Below, one piece after another: positions 51,418 to 60,151 of a stretch of DNA of 64,000 nucleotides. Every line of letters starts with the position of its first letter. Position 1 is the first letter of the stretch. Under the pieces are notes generated by a model. It had not been told where the DNA came from and searched no databases. It saw nothing but the letters and a program-made list of their open reading frames with translations. A program made the position numbers and the translations under genes. This stretch comes from CASQEL01 sp036655975 (lineage in GTDB: Bacteria > Desulfobacterota > Desulfovibrionia > Desulfovibrionales > Desulfovibrionaceae). The DNA lies in contig JAVVPD010000001.1 of assembly GCA_036655975.1 (NCBI GenBank), positions 12,378-76,377 on the forward strand. Reading direction: 5' to 3'.

Positions 51418-52814
51418 TTATTGACGATGAAGTCTTGGTACGCACCCTCGTAACGGAAGTGGGCATCCATCTGGGGCATACGGTTGTGGAGGCTTCAACA
51501 CTGGCCGAAGGTCATACCCAGGCGCAGGCCATGATACAGCGTGGACAAGGGCCAGATGTCATATTGCTAGACGTGCGCCTGCCCGACGGCAATGGTCTGG
51601 AACATTTACGCACCTTTGGTGCGCTGGCCTCCCAGCCTGAGCTGATGGTCATCACCGGACACGGCGACGGCGATGCGGCGGAAACCGCACTGCGCTCTGG
51701 AGCGTGGGAATATTTGACAAAACCTTTGCGGGTACGGGAACTTTCGCAAGCGCTGGCGCATATTTTGGCCTACCGAACCGGACGGCGACCCAGCCTACAC
51801 GTACGTGACATGGACAGGAGCCAGATTATTGGCTCAAGCCCCGCCCTGATGAAAACCCTGTACAGTCTGGCGGAGGCCGCCCGCAGTGACGTGAACGTGC
51901 TCTTACTGGGGGAAACCGGGGTAGGCAAAGAATTGTTTGCCAAGGCGCTGTACCGCAACAGCGGGCGCGCGGGGCAGCCTTTTGTGACTGTAGACTGTGC
52001 CTCGCTGACCGAAACACTGGTAGAAAGCCACCTCTTTGGACATTCTCGGGGGGCATTCACTGGGGCGGATCGAGCCCGCGAAGGCCTGTTGCTGGCAGCC
52101 CACAAAGGTACCTTGTTTTTAGATGAAGTGGGAGACCTGCCCTTGTCCATGCAGGGGGCTTTTTTACGCGCCTTGGAATTGCGGCGCTTCCGACCCATCG
52201 GTGAAGGGCAAGAGGTGGTCAGCGATTTCCGCTTGGTTTCAGCCACCAACAAAAATTTGGACACGAGCGTGAAAGAAGAGCAATTTCGTAGTGACCTGCT
52301 GTACCGTTTGCGGGGCATGGTTATTCATATTCCCCCCTTGCGGGAGCGCGTGGAAGATATCCCCGAACTCGCCCGCCATGCGGTCTTGCGCTTTTGTGTG
52401 GATAATGCCCAACAGGTGAAACAAATTACTGAAGGCTGTTTGGAAACCCTGCTGGCGTATACTTGGCAAGGGAATGTGCGCGAATTGTTTCACGCCATGG
52501 AAAGAGCCTGTGTATCCGCCGGAAACAGCGATGACTTGTACGCCAGCCATTTGCCAACCGAATTGCGGGTGGCCGTGGCCCGCCACCGCGTGGGCGGTAC
52601 CCGCACCCCTCCCCCCCCCGAATACAGCGCCCCAAAAGAAAGCCCCCTGCCAACCTTGCGGGCGTGGAAAGCTCACTCCGAGGCAGAATACGTAGAACGC
52701 CTCATGCGCCAAAGCAACGGAGACGTACGGGCCGCCGCCACCGCCGCCGGACTTTCACGGGGGCATTTGTACGAATTATTAAAAAAATATCACGTGGAAT
52801 TTCGCTTAAAATAA
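51402..52814 (+). CDS. Sigma-54-dependent response regulator, likely activator of nrfHA
   Basis: 470 residues from the ATG at 51402 (GGAGAG site inside the kinase gene). Receiver with Asp57 in ILLDVRLPDG and Lys107 in LTKPL; AAA+ domain with GETGVGKE at 170-177, canonical GAFTGA at 217-222 and LFLDEVGDL; C-terminal Fis-type helix-turn-helix (NGDVRAAATAAGLSRGHLYELLKKY, core AATAAGLSRGHLYELL). It is translated with the heme kinase. The linker before the HTH carries a nine-C run at 52611-52619 (Pro codons), a possible slippage point. A sigma-54 promoter and repeated half-sites before nrfH support nrfHA as target. Confidence 0.92.
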   Translation: MAHILIIDDEVLVRTLVTEVGIHLGHTVVEASTLAEGHTQAQAMIQRGQGPDVILLDVRLPDGNGLEHLRTFGALASQPELMVITGHGDGDAAETALRSGAWEYLTKPLRVRELSQALAHILAYRTGRRPSLHVRDMDRSQIIGSSPALMKTLYSLAEAARSDVNVLLLGETGVGKELFAKALYRNSGRAGQPFVTVDCASLTETLVESHLFGHSRGAFTGADRAREGLLLAAHKGTLFLDEVGDLPLSMQGAFLRALELRRFRPIGEGQEVVSDFRLVSATNKNLDTSVKEEQFRSDLLYRLRGMVIHIPPLRERVEDIPELARHAVLRFCVDNAQQVKQITEGCLETLLAYTWQGNVRELFHAMERACVSAGNSDDLYASHLPTELRVAVARHRVGGTRTPPPPEYSAPKESPLPTLRAWKAHSEAEYVERLMRQSNGDVRAAATAAGLSRGHLYELLKKYHVEFRLK

Positions 52815-52977
52815 GCGTCCAAAACCATTGCGCTGGACTAGAAAACACGCTAAGTTTTACGCGCATTAGCTTTGTTTCACAGGGCTCGTACGCGCTTGGC
52901 AGCGTGTGGTCACCAACACCAAAAGCGGCAATTTCTTAAAAACATTGCTTTTTACCAGTATTGCCATAAAGAATTGT

Positions 52978-53241
52978 ATGACAACCCAAAATATTCTTAC
53001 TGTCACCGGCTATGTTGCTCCCCTTCCCCGTTCTGCCGATGAAAAACAGGCCCGTGTCGCCATTATGCAGGACGAAACAGAATACCGAGTTATCCCCCGA
53101 GGCGCGGGCGTCGATTTAGACGACCACCTGAGCGCGCTGGTGGAAGTTACGGGAAATGTTACAGAAACTGAAGGAATTTTGCATCTCGTCGTGCGGGGGT
53201 ATCGCGTTTTGGAAGACGACGACGCGTGGATTAATAGCTGA
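52978..53241 (+). CDS. Small protein of unknown function, OB-fold-like
   Basis: 87 residues from the ATG at 52978; no strong ribosome-binding site. The sequence alternates short strands (NILTVTGYVAPL, ARVAIMQDETEYRVIPRGAG, SALVEVTGNVTETEGILHLVVRGYRVL in parts) and ends in an acidic tail. The pattern suggests a small beta-barrel of OB type. It lies 163 bases after the regulator gene, convergent with thiF. No family recognised. Confidence 0.6.
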   Translation: MTTQNILTVTGYVAPLPRSADEKQARVAIMQDETEYRVIPRGAGVDLDDHLSALVEVTGNVTETEGILHLVVRGYRVLEDDDAWINS

Positions 53242-53269
53242 ACGCGCTACGAGCCCCAAGCCTAAAAAA

Positions 53270-53893
53270 TTATTCGGGCGGGCGGAGAATATAGGCCAGC
53301 ACCGCATCTGCCTGCAGGGCCGCAGCCTGCATAACGCGGGGGGCTAGGGGCGGCGCGTGGGCAATGTCGGTGGTGAAGTCACCCACCAGCACCAGTTTTT
53401 GCCCCAGCACTTTTTGTCGCATGGGGGGGCCGCCAAAACCCGCAATGCCCGACGCGCTGACCACAAAGCGTGAGGCCGCAAGACACGCTTCCACAAAGCG
53501 GCACTTCATACCCGCATCGTCCAGCGCTTCCACCCACACCTCGGCCTTACTCAGCATCTCAGGGAGCGTCTGCTCTGTCAGGCGGCAGGGGTAACAGCAC
53601 ACCTCAATAGCCGGATTCAAATCCCGCAATTGTTCAGCCAAGGCATCAACCTTGAAACGCCCCAAGTGAGCAGGAAAAAAGTGCTGGCGGTTCAGATTCG
53701 AGGCGTCCACCACATCATCATCCACCAGCACAAAGTGTTCTAGCCCACTGCGGGCCAACAGCATGGCCCCGTTGGAGCCCAGTCCCCCGCAGCCCGCAAA
53801 GCCTACCCGTACCCCCGCAAGGGTGTGTAAGGAATCTGCGTCCCAATAGCGGGTCAAGCCAAGGGCAAAACTGTTCACGCGCTGATGGCCCAC
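53270..53893 (-). CDS. thiF: ThiF-family adenylyltransferase for ThiS
   Basis: 207 residues. The nucleotide-binding start is VRVGFAGCGGLGSNGAMLLARSG in parts (GCGGLGSN), with VLVDDDVVDASNLNRQHFF and EALDDAGMKCRF. It should adenylate the C-terminal glycine of ThiS before sulfur transfer in thiazole synthesis. It is shorter than MoeB/ThiF of E. coli, as usual for the ThiF-2 type of anaerobes. GTG start; the GTG at 53878 would give a 4-base overlap with the thiH stop and is equally possible. Confidence 0.88.
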   Translation of the reverse strand: MGHQRVNSFALGLTRYWDADSLHTLAGVRVGFAGCGGLGSNGAMLLARSGLEHFVLVDDDVVDASNLNRQHFFPAHLGRFKVDALAEQLRDLNPAIEVCCYPCRLTEQTLPEMLSKAEVWVEALDDAGMKCRFVEACLAASRFVVSASGIAGFGGPPMRQKVLGQKLVLVGDFTTDIAHAPPLAPRVMQAAALQADAVLAYILRPPE

Positions 53894-55002
53894 GCTTCTG
53901 GCGATTCCCAGTCTTTACACACGGCCTGATAGCCGTGCGCCGCCAGTGCAGCGGTCACTTCTTCCACGGAACGGTGATCAGATATTTCAAATTGCCCGTC
54001 ATTGCTCTTTTCCAATTTGCGACCGCCCACAGCGGTGGATACCCCCGCCGAAATACGGGTTACCCCCAAAGGTACCAGATTGTCGCGCAAGGCGGGAGCT
54101 TCACGCGTGGAAACGGTAATGCCCGCTCTGGGCAAAAAACAGCGCAATGCGGTGATGTATTGCACAAATTGTTTGTCATCCACCGTGTGTTTGACTTCAA
54201 AGCTGCCTTCATGGGGGCACATGCGCGGGACAGATACGGACACATCCGTACCGGGGAAATGGTTCTGCAACCACTGCCCGTGCAGCCCCGTCAAAAAGGC
54301 GTCATGAATAAAATTGTCCAGCCCGAGCAAAGCACCAATACCCACCGAGCGCATACCCGCTGCCGCCGCACGCCCGGGGGCATTGCAACGGAAGGTATAA
54401 TCACGTTTAGGCCCAGCGGGGTGCAGCCAATCGTACAATTCAGGATTATAGGTTTCCTGAAACATGGTCATGCAGTCCACGCCATTGTGTATGAGCAAAA
54501 GGTATTCGTCTTCGGTCATGGAATACACTTCCACCCCCACAGACGCGAACAAGGGCTTGATGCGTTTGGCAATGGCGGCAATATATTCGGGCGACGAAAG
54601 ATGCCGCGCGTCACCGGTAAGCAATAAAACATGCCCCAGCCCCATGGTGGCAATGGCTTTGGCTTCCACCTCGGCTTCGTCCACACTCAGGTGGCGGCGC
54701 TTCAGCTTGTTGCGGGCATTAAAACCGCAATAACGGCATTGGTTGGTACAGTGGTCGGAAACATACAAAGGGGTAAACAGATTCACCGCCCGCCCGAAAT
54801 AGCGCAGCGTTTCCGCCTGTGAGCGCCGAGCCATGGGTTCAAGATACGCTTGTGCCGCCGGCGTCAATAAAGTAAAAAAATCTTCCGCGCGCAAATGGTT
54901 ACGTTCAAGCGCGGCAGCCACATCAGCCCCCGTGGTCTTAGCGGCACGGTCTTCGCGCTGTTCACGACTAAAATCCTGAATATATTCAACGTAGGTTTGC
55001 AT
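53875..55002 (-). CDS. thiH: 2-iminoacetate synthase (tyrosine lyase), radical SAM
   Basis: 375 residues from the ATG at 55002, 11 bases after the thiG stop; the open frame upstream lies inside thiG. Radical SAM cysteines are CTNQCRYC in YVSDHCTNQCRYCGFN. GHVLLLTGDARHLSSPEYI, YNPELYDWLHPAGPKRDYTFR in parts, and GIGALLGLD follow. It splits tyrosine to 2-iminoacetate for the thiazole ring, the anaerobic route, using S-adenosylmethionine and an [4Fe-4S] cluster. thiF follows with an overlap. Confidence 0.94.
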   Translation of the reverse strand: MQTYVEYIQDFSREQREDRAAKTTGADVAAALERNHLRAEDFFTLLTPAAQAYLEPMARRSQAETLRYFGRAVNLFTPLYVSDHCTNQCRYCGFNARNKLKRRHLSVDEAEVEAKAIATMGLGHVLLLTGDARHLSSPEYIAAIAKRIKPLFASVGVEVYSMTEDEYLLLIHNGVDCMTMFQETYNPELYDWLHPAGPKRDYTFRCNAPGRAAAAGMRSVGIGALLGLDNFIHDAFLTGLHGQWLQNHFPGTDVSVSVPRMCPHEGSFEVKHTVDDKQFVQYITALRCFLPRAGITVSTREAPALRDNLVPLGVTRISAGVSTAVGGRKLEKSNDGQFEISDHRSVEEVTAALAAHGYQAVCKDWESPEAWAISA

Positions 55003-55013
55003 GATTATTGACC

Positions 55014-55787
55014 TTAACTGTGTAGAAATCCTGTAAGTGGCGACGATGCCACGGCTTGCCCTGTGTGTTCGGCCCCAAGCCCCGCAAGATAGGCGCTGCG
55101 CCCCGCGCAAACAGCCAACTTGAACGCTTCAGCCATGGCCACAGGATGACGGGCAGAGGCAATGGCGGTATTCACCAAACACGCCGCTGCGCCCATTTCC
55201 ATGGCTTCACAGGCATGGGAAGGCTTGCCAATACCCGCATCCACCACAATGGGCAGCGCGATACTGTCGATGAGAATCTCGATCATTTCACGAGTCCGTA
55301 AACCCCGGTTAGTGCCTATGGGCGCGCCCAAAGGCATCACCGCTGCCGCGCCAGCATCCACCAAGGCCCGGGCTACATAAAGATCAGGATTAATGTAGGG
55401 TAGGACAATAAAACCCTCTTTAGCTAAAATTTCCGTGGCCTTGACAGTTTCGTAACCGTCGGGAAGCAAATGCTTGTTGTCAGAAATAACTTCAATTTTG
55501 ATCCACGTGCCGCAGCCCGAAGCGCGGGCCAAACGGGCCAGACGCACGGCTTCTTCAGCAGTGCGGGCCCCAGAAGTGTTGGGGAGCAAGCGCATGTTTT
55601 TGGGCACATGGCCCATGATACCCTGATTGCCAGAATCCACACGGCGCAAGGCCACCGTAATGACTTCGGCACCACTGGCTTCAGCCACGGCGGGGATAAG
55701 ACTGTCAGCCCCGTATTTACCCGTGCCGATAAAGAGCCTACTGCTCAGGCTTTCGCCACCAATGATAAAGGGATCGTTCACGTCCAC
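55014..55787 (-). CDS. thiG: Thiazole synthase
   Basis: 257 residues, GTG start overlapping the thiS stop (TAGTG) with a GGAGG site. Seen: FIGTGKYGADSLIPAVAEASGAEVITVALRRVD in parts, LLPNTSGARTAEEAVRLARLA, WIKIEVISDNKHLLPD, VMPLGAPIGTNRGL and VDAGIGKPSHACEAMEMGA. It forms the thiazole phosphate from deoxyxylulose phosphate, 2-iminoacetate and ThiS thiocarboxylate. It sits in the order thiS-thiG-thiH-thiF. Confidence 0.96.
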   Translation of the reverse strand: MDVNDPFIIGGESLSSRLFIGTGKYGADSLIPAVAEASGAEVITVALRRVDSGNQGIMGHVPKNMRLLPNTSGARTAEEAVRLARLARASGCGTWIKIEVISDNKHLLPDGYETVKATEILAKEGFIVLPYINPDLYVARALVDAGAAAVMPLGAPIGTNRGLRTREMIEILIDSIALPIVVDAGIGKPSHACEAMEMGAAACLVNTAIASARHPVAMAEAFKLAVCAGRSAYLAGLGAEHTGQAVASSPLTGFLHS

Positions 55788-55999
55788 TAGCCGCCTCCTA
55801 CAAAGTACAAAATTTCCATTCGATCGCCTGCTTTCAAAATTCGGTGAGCAAAATCGTCCGCAGGAACAATGTCCAAATTCAATTCCACAACCACGCTCTC
55901 AGGGGTCAGCTTGCGGGCCAGCAGTAATTCCAACACCGTACACTCGCGCGGCACAGGCTGCACTTCACCGTTCAAAATAATTTCAACACTGCTGGTCAT
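55787..55999 (-). CDS. thiS: Sulfur carrier protein ThiS
   Basis: 70 residues from the ATG at 55999 (GGGGGG site just before it; an ATG at 56011 has none). A ubiquitin-like fold: VEIILNGEVQPVPREC, TVLELLLARKL, VVVELNLDIVP, GDRMEILYFVGGG. It ends in GGG rather than the usual GG, with the last Gly expected to be adenylated by ThiF and converted to a thiocarboxylate. The stop overlaps the thiG GTG. ilvD ends 17 bases upstream. Confidence 0.93.
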   Translation of the reverse strand: MTSSVEIILNGEVQPVPRECTVLELLLARKLTPESVVVELNLDIVPADDFAHRILKAGDRMEILYFVGGG

Positions 56000-56016
56000 A
56001 TCCCCCCCCATACACT

Positions 56017-57690
56017 TTATTTATAGGCTGCGCCCGTGGCGGCAGAACTGACCTGGGCCGCATAACGGCGCAAAAAGCCCGAGCTGACAGTTTTTTGCAC
56101 AGGCGTGTGGCTTGCTTGGCGCTGGGCCAGCACTTCAGGGCTGACGCGCAATTCCAAGACCCGATGGGGAATATCAATATGGATACTATCCCCCTCGCGC
56201 ACAAGACCGATGGGCCCACCGTCCGCAGCTTCGGGAGAAATATGCCCGATAGCCGCGCCGTTGGTGCCGCCGGAAAAACGCCCGTCGGTGAGCAGGGCCA
56301 CGTCTTTACCCAGCCCCATGCCGGTAATGGCAGCCGTGGGGGAAAGCATTTCGCGCATACCCGGGCCACCACGGGGGCCTTCATAACAGATAACCACAGC
56401 GTCATTTTTCACAATGCTCCCGGCCAAAATAGCCTGCATGGCTTCTTCTTCGCTGTTGAATACACGGGCGCGCACGTCGCGGCACAACATTTCGGGGGCC
56501 ACAGCAGACTGTTTGACCACCGCGCCGAGGGGAGCGATATTCCCTTTCAGAATGGCAATGCCGCCCTGCGGGGAATAGGGATTGTCCAAAGGCCGGATAA
56601 CTTCAGGATCCGCAATGGCGGCTTTCAAATCGCGCAGATTTTCGCCCACGCTCTTGCCGGTAACGGTGAGAACCTCCTGATGGATACAGCCCTTTTTCGA
56701 CAATTCGGCCATGACGGCGGGAATGCCGCCGGCCATGTGCAGATCTTGAATGTGATGGACGCCAGCCGGAGAAAGCTTGCACAAATTCGGTGTCTTGCGG
56801 CTGACCTCATCAAAAATATCCAAAGTCAGGGGCAGCCCGGCTTCACGGAAAATAGCGGGCAAATGCAACACGGTATTGGTAGAACACCCAAGGGCCATGT
56901 CCACAGCCACAGCGTTCTGTACCGCCTCGGGGGTAACGATGTCGCGGGGTTTCAGATCTTTAGCGAGCAAGTCCATAACCCGCATGCCCGCATGTTTAGC
57001 AAGACGAATACGGGCCGCGGTGACAGCGGGTGTGGTGCCGTTACCCGGCAGAGCCAGCCCGATGGTTTCCGACAGGCAATTCATAGAATTTGCCGTAAAC
57101 ATGCCCGCGCACGACCCACAGCCGGGGCAGGCACTTTCGGTCAATTCTTCCAATTGTTCTTCACTCATGAGGCCGCTTTTGACCTTGCCCACGCCTTCAA
57201 AAACCGTAATAAGGTCGGCGCGCTGGCGCTGATGCGGGGCGTGCGTGCCCGCCATCATCGGCCCGCCGCTGATAAGGATAGACGGAATATTCAAACGCAA
57301 CATCGCCATAAGCATGCCCGGAACGCTTTTGTCGCAATTAGGAATAAACACAAGCGCATCAAAGGCGTGGGCGGTAGCCATAATTTCGATGGAATCGGCA
57401 ATAATTTCACGGGAAGGCAGGGAAAAACGCATGCCTTCATGATTCATTGCCAAACCGTCACACACGGCGATGACAGGAAATTCCAGCGGTGTGCCGCCCG
57501 CCATACGTACCCCAGCCTTCACGGCTTCCGCAATGCGGTCCAGATGAATATGCCCCGGCACCACTTCGTTGGCGGCATTGACCACGCCCACAAGGGGGCG
57601 CCGAATTTCTTCGCGGGTCAAACCAAGAGCGTATAAGAGGGAACGATGGGGGGCTTTTTCTAGGCCTTCTGTCATTTTTGTACTACGCAT
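56017..57690 (-). CDS. ilvD: Dihydroxy-acid dehydratase
   Basis: 557 residues, standard length. It dehydrates dihydroxy-isovalerate and dihydroxy-methylvalerate in valine, isoleucine and pantothenate synthesis with an iron-sulfur cluster. Cluster/active-site segments include IPNCDKSVPGML, TESACPGCGSCAGMFTANSMNCL in parts (ACPGCGSCAGMF) and GCSTNTVLHLPA; FSGGTNGAAIGHISPEA lies near the C-terminus. An AAGGAAGG site precedes the ATG. The thi genes follow on the same strand with 17 bases between, so ilvD and thiSGHF probably share one transcript. Confidence 0.96.
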   Translation of the reverse strand: MRSTKMTEGLEKAPHRSLLYALGLTREEIRRPLVGVVNAANEVVPGHIHLDRIAEAVKAGVRMAGGTPLEFPVIAVCDGLAMNHEGMRFSLPSREIIADSIEIMATAHAFDALVFIPNCDKSVPGMLMAMLRLNIPSILISGGPMMAGTHAPHQRQRADLITVFEGVGKVKSGLMSEEQLEELTESACPGCGSCAGMFTANSMNCLSETIGLALPGNGTTPAVTAARIRLAKHAGMRVMDLLAKDLKPRDIVTPEAVQNAVAVDMALGCSTNTVLHLPAIFREAGLPLTLDIFDEVSRKTPNLCKLSPAGVHHIQDLHMAGGIPAVMAELSKKGCIHQEVLTVTGKSVGENLRDLKAAIADPEVIRPLDNPYSPQGGIAILKGNIAPLGAVVKQSAVAPEMLCRDVRARVFNSEEEAMQAILAGSIVKNDAVVICYEGPRGGPGMREMLSPTAAITGMGLGKDVALLTDGRFSGGTNGAAIGHISPEAADGGPIGLVREGDSIHIDIPHRVLELRVSPEVLAQRQASHTPVQKTVSSGFLRRYAAQVSSAATGAAYK

Positions 57691-57728
57691 ATCCTTGCCT
57701 TCCTTTAATTACCCACAGTGTGCCCTAG

Positions 57729-57825
57729 GGCGGTGCCATACTGTTGTACATAAAACTCTCACCGCCTGTACACAAGGGGTGCTGAGAATAGCAATCCTGA
57801 TGCCAAACAGCAAGGTGTACTTGTG
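57729..57825 (+). other. Structured intergenic region between ilvD and the flippase gene
   Basis: Two nested structures can form. GGCGGTG (57729-57735) pairs with CACCGCC (57760-57766). Further on, CACAAG (57771-57776) pairs with CTTGTG (57820-57825) around TGCTG (57780-57784) / CAGCA (57808-57812). GTACAC (57768-57773) can instead pair with GTGTAC (57815-57820), which excludes the outer stem. GGGGTGCTGAGA recalls the start of a TPP riboswitch, but the rest of that motif is absent. Possibly an RNA leader of the flippase gene; not identified. Confidence 0.3.
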
Positions 57826-57857
57826 AGCCATACAAAAGTGGGCTAGGCTGGGACACC

Positions 57858-59405
57858 ATGAACGACAGCCCCCCCGCAAAAACCCCTACCCTTGCCCGCC
57901 GCTATGCTTTCAAGCTGCTGGCAAATATGGCTTCTGTCCCCGTCTATCTTGTGATGGAGGCTTTGCTGCCGCGAGCACTTGGCCCGCAAACATATGGTAA
58001 CTATAGTTTTATTACCAATCTTTTTCAGCAGTTCACCGGTTTTTTAGACATGGGGACATCCACCTGCTTTTACAATGCCCTGTCTCGGCGCCAAAAAGAG
58101 CAGGGGCTCGTTGTGTTTTACGCCAAGCTCAGCGTTCTGGTGCTGGTACTGGTGCTGCTCGGTTCTGCCCTCATGTTATGGCCTTTTGCCGGAGACGCGC
58201 TCATGCCGGGGGTGCCCTTGTGGATGGCCCCCTTGGCGGCCCTGTGGGCTTTTTTGACGTGGTGGGGGCGGGTATTGCGCTCCATGAACGACGCCATTGG
58301 CGAAACGGTGCGCTCAGAACTGGTGCGGACGGTGGCCTCACTGGCGGGCATCGGGGTGCTGATCGCCATTTTTTTGGCGGACGGTCTCACAGTGGAAAGC
58401 CTCTTTGCCCAACAATATATCATGCTGGGGGCCATGGCAGCGGGTTTTTGCTGGGTTATGCGCGGGCATTGGCAACAATGGTCGTTCCGGCTCAATATCG
58501 CCCAAAATAAGGCTTATACTAAAGAATTTTTCACCTACAGTCATCCTTTGTTCGTGCAGGCCTTATTGTCATTCATTTTTTTGGCGGCGGAACGCTGGTT
58601 GCTACAGTGGTTTGACGGCAGTGCCGAACAAGGTTTTTTTGCCCTGTCACAAAAGGTGAGTATGGCCTGTTTTTTGTTTGTCTCAGCCATGACCCCGCTG
58701 ATTATGCGCGAATTGTCCATTGCCTGGGGCAAAAAAGACCGCGATTTGATGGGCTCCCTCCTCACCCGTTTTGCCCCCATGCTCTTTGTGGTGGCGGCAT
58801 ATTTTTCTTGCTTTACCGTGGCAGAGGGCCAAACTCTTGTATTTTTCTTCGGTGGCGCGGAATTTGCTGCAGCCATAGTGCCCGTGCAAATTATGGCGCT
58901 CTATCCGGTGCATCAAGCCTATGGGCAATTGGCGGGGTCGGTCTTTCATGCCACGGGGCGCACCACGGTGATGCGTAATATGACCGCCCTCGAATGCGTA
59001 TACGGTTTCAGCACCGCATGGTTTTTGCTCGCACCGCCCGAATATTTTGGCCTCAATCTGGGGGCCGTGGGCCTTGCGATTAAAACCGTAGGCGTACAAT
59101 TTATAACCGTGAATATATACTTATGGCTCGCATCACGCATGATACCGCTCAATTTTGCGCGCAATCTGATCCACCAGATTGGCAGCCTAGCGCTGTTACT
59201 GGGGGTGGCCTATACCTGCCGCACATTGAGCTTGCTGGCCCCCTTGGGGGGCGACGTCTCGCTATGGCGTTTTTTGGTATCCGGTATGCTCTATTCCGCC
59301 ATTATTGCCAGCTTAGTATTGCTGTTTCCCCCCCTTGTGGGCATGAGCCGTCAAGAAATGCGCGAACTGTTCTTGCGCCTGAAGGCCTATCGCCGCAATC
59401 GATAA
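57858..59405 (+). CDS. Polysaccharide/O-antigen flippase (Wzx/MATE-like)
   Basis: 515 residues with 12-14 predicted helices (e.g. FKLLANMASVPVYLVMEALLP, ALWAFLTWWGRVLRSMND, FLFVSAMTPLIMRELSIAWG, LALLLGVAYTCRTLSLL). The N-terminal ANMASVPVYLVMEALLPRALGPQTYGNYSF (parts) is typical of polysaccharide-biosynthesis transporters of the Wzx/MATE superfamily, which flip lipid-linked sugar units across the inner membrane. No glycosyltransferase is next to it, but a sugar aminotransferase/dehydrogenase cluster lies 1.5 kb further on the other strand. Confidence 0.85.
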   Translation: MNDSPPAKTPTLARRYAFKLLANMASVPVYLVMEALLPRALGPQTYGNYSFITNLFQQFTGFLDMGTSTCFYNALSRRQKEQGLVVFYAKLSVLVLVLVLLGSALMLWPFAGDALMPGVPLWMAPLAALWAFLTWWGRVLRSMNDAIGETVRSELVRTVASLAGIGVLIAIFLADGLTVESLFAQQYIMLGAMAAGFCWVMRGHWQQWSFRLNIAQNKAYTKEFFTYSHPLFVQALLSFIFLAAERWLLQWFDGSAEQGFFALSQKVSMACFLFVSAMTPLIMRELSIAWGKKDRDLMGSLLTRFAPMLFVVAAYFSCFTVAEGQTLVFFFGGAEFAAAIVPVQIMALYPVHQAYGQLAGSVFHATGRTTVMRNMTALECVYGFSTAWFLLAPPEYFGLNLGAVGLAIKTVGVQFITVNIYLWLASRMIPLNFARNLIHQIGSLALLLGVAYTCRTLSLLAPLGGDVSLWRFLVSGMLYSAIIASLVLLFPPLVGMSRQEMRELFLRLKAYRRNR

Positions 59406-59526
59406 ATCAGCCCCCTAACAAAAAATGTATGCCCGCCCTTCAGGTCTCGGAACGCATGCCGAAGACCGCGGGGATATTGTGCGGACTCACCCTCCGCCCC
59501 ATCCTTTTACTGTTGAGCGATGCCCC

Positions 59527-60033
59527 ATGTTAAGCACGCCTGCCTTCATTATTCCTCTCCCGCGCAGGATTTTTGAGCTTGCGCTACTGCTGGCGCTGGC
59601 TTTTGTTTTGGGCGGTTGCGGATCAAAAAATCTGGGCTACACGCCCTCTGGTTCGGCTAAGGGCAGTGATATTGTCAAAACTGCCTATTCCCAGATGGGT
59701 CAAAGGTACCGCAATGGCGGCGATTCTCCGAACAAAGGTTTCGACTGCTCCGGCCTGATCTGGTGGACGTATAAAAAACATGGCATCAAGGTACCGCGCA
59801 TCACCACAGATCAAGCACACACGGGGAAATCTGTCCCCCGGGGACAAGCCAAACTGGGCGATATTGTGGTGTTCCGCACCGGATCAAGCCCGCGCGGCCT
59901 GCACACGGGGATTTATTCGGGCAACGGCACCTTTATTCATAGCCCGCGCCGAGGCGAAAGAGTGCGGATGGAAAGCATGGAAATCCCCTATTGGGACAAA
60001 AAATTTGTGGGGGTGCGCCGCGTGGTGTACTGA
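59527..60033 (+). CDS. NlpC/P60 family lipoprotein, probable peptidoglycan endopeptidase
   Basis: 168 residues from the ATG at 59527. Signal peptide with lipobox LGGC (about Cys31). The NlpC/P60 triad is present: Cys in FDCSGLIWW, His in RGLHTGIYSG and His in FIHSPRRGE. The protein is a membrane-attached cysteine peptidase likely to cut peptide stems of peptidoglycan. It lacks extra SH3 or LysM domains. It lies 121 bases after the flippase and before the MerR-like gene. Confidence 0.9.
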   Translation: MLSTPAFIIPLPRRIFELALLLALAFVLGGCGSKNLGYTPSGSAKGSDIVKTAYSQMGQRYRNGGDSPNKGFDCSGLIWWTYKKHGIKVPRITTDQAHTGKSVPRGQAKLGDIVVFRTGSSPRGLHTGIYSGNGTFIHSPRRGERVRMESMEIPYWDKKFVGVRRVVY

Positions 60034-60151
60034 ACACACCATGAAACTTTCTGAATCTCCTGAACTAACCTTGCTTTTTGCATGGGGCTAAGGTAGCTTT
60101 CTGACATCTTCTTTACCCACAGATACCACAAGATTTTGGTCAGGAGGCCTC

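Noticed and set aside
56095..57636. Long open frame of 513 codons antisense to ilvD
   Set aside because: Shadow of the conserved ilvD gene; His- and Gly-rich product with no recognisable domain.
57771..57825. TPP riboswitch suggested by GGGGTGCTGAGA
   Set aside because: The pyrophosphate-side arm and the conserved CTGATC...AGGGA part are missing, and it is not oriented toward the thi genes. Kept only as a structured region.
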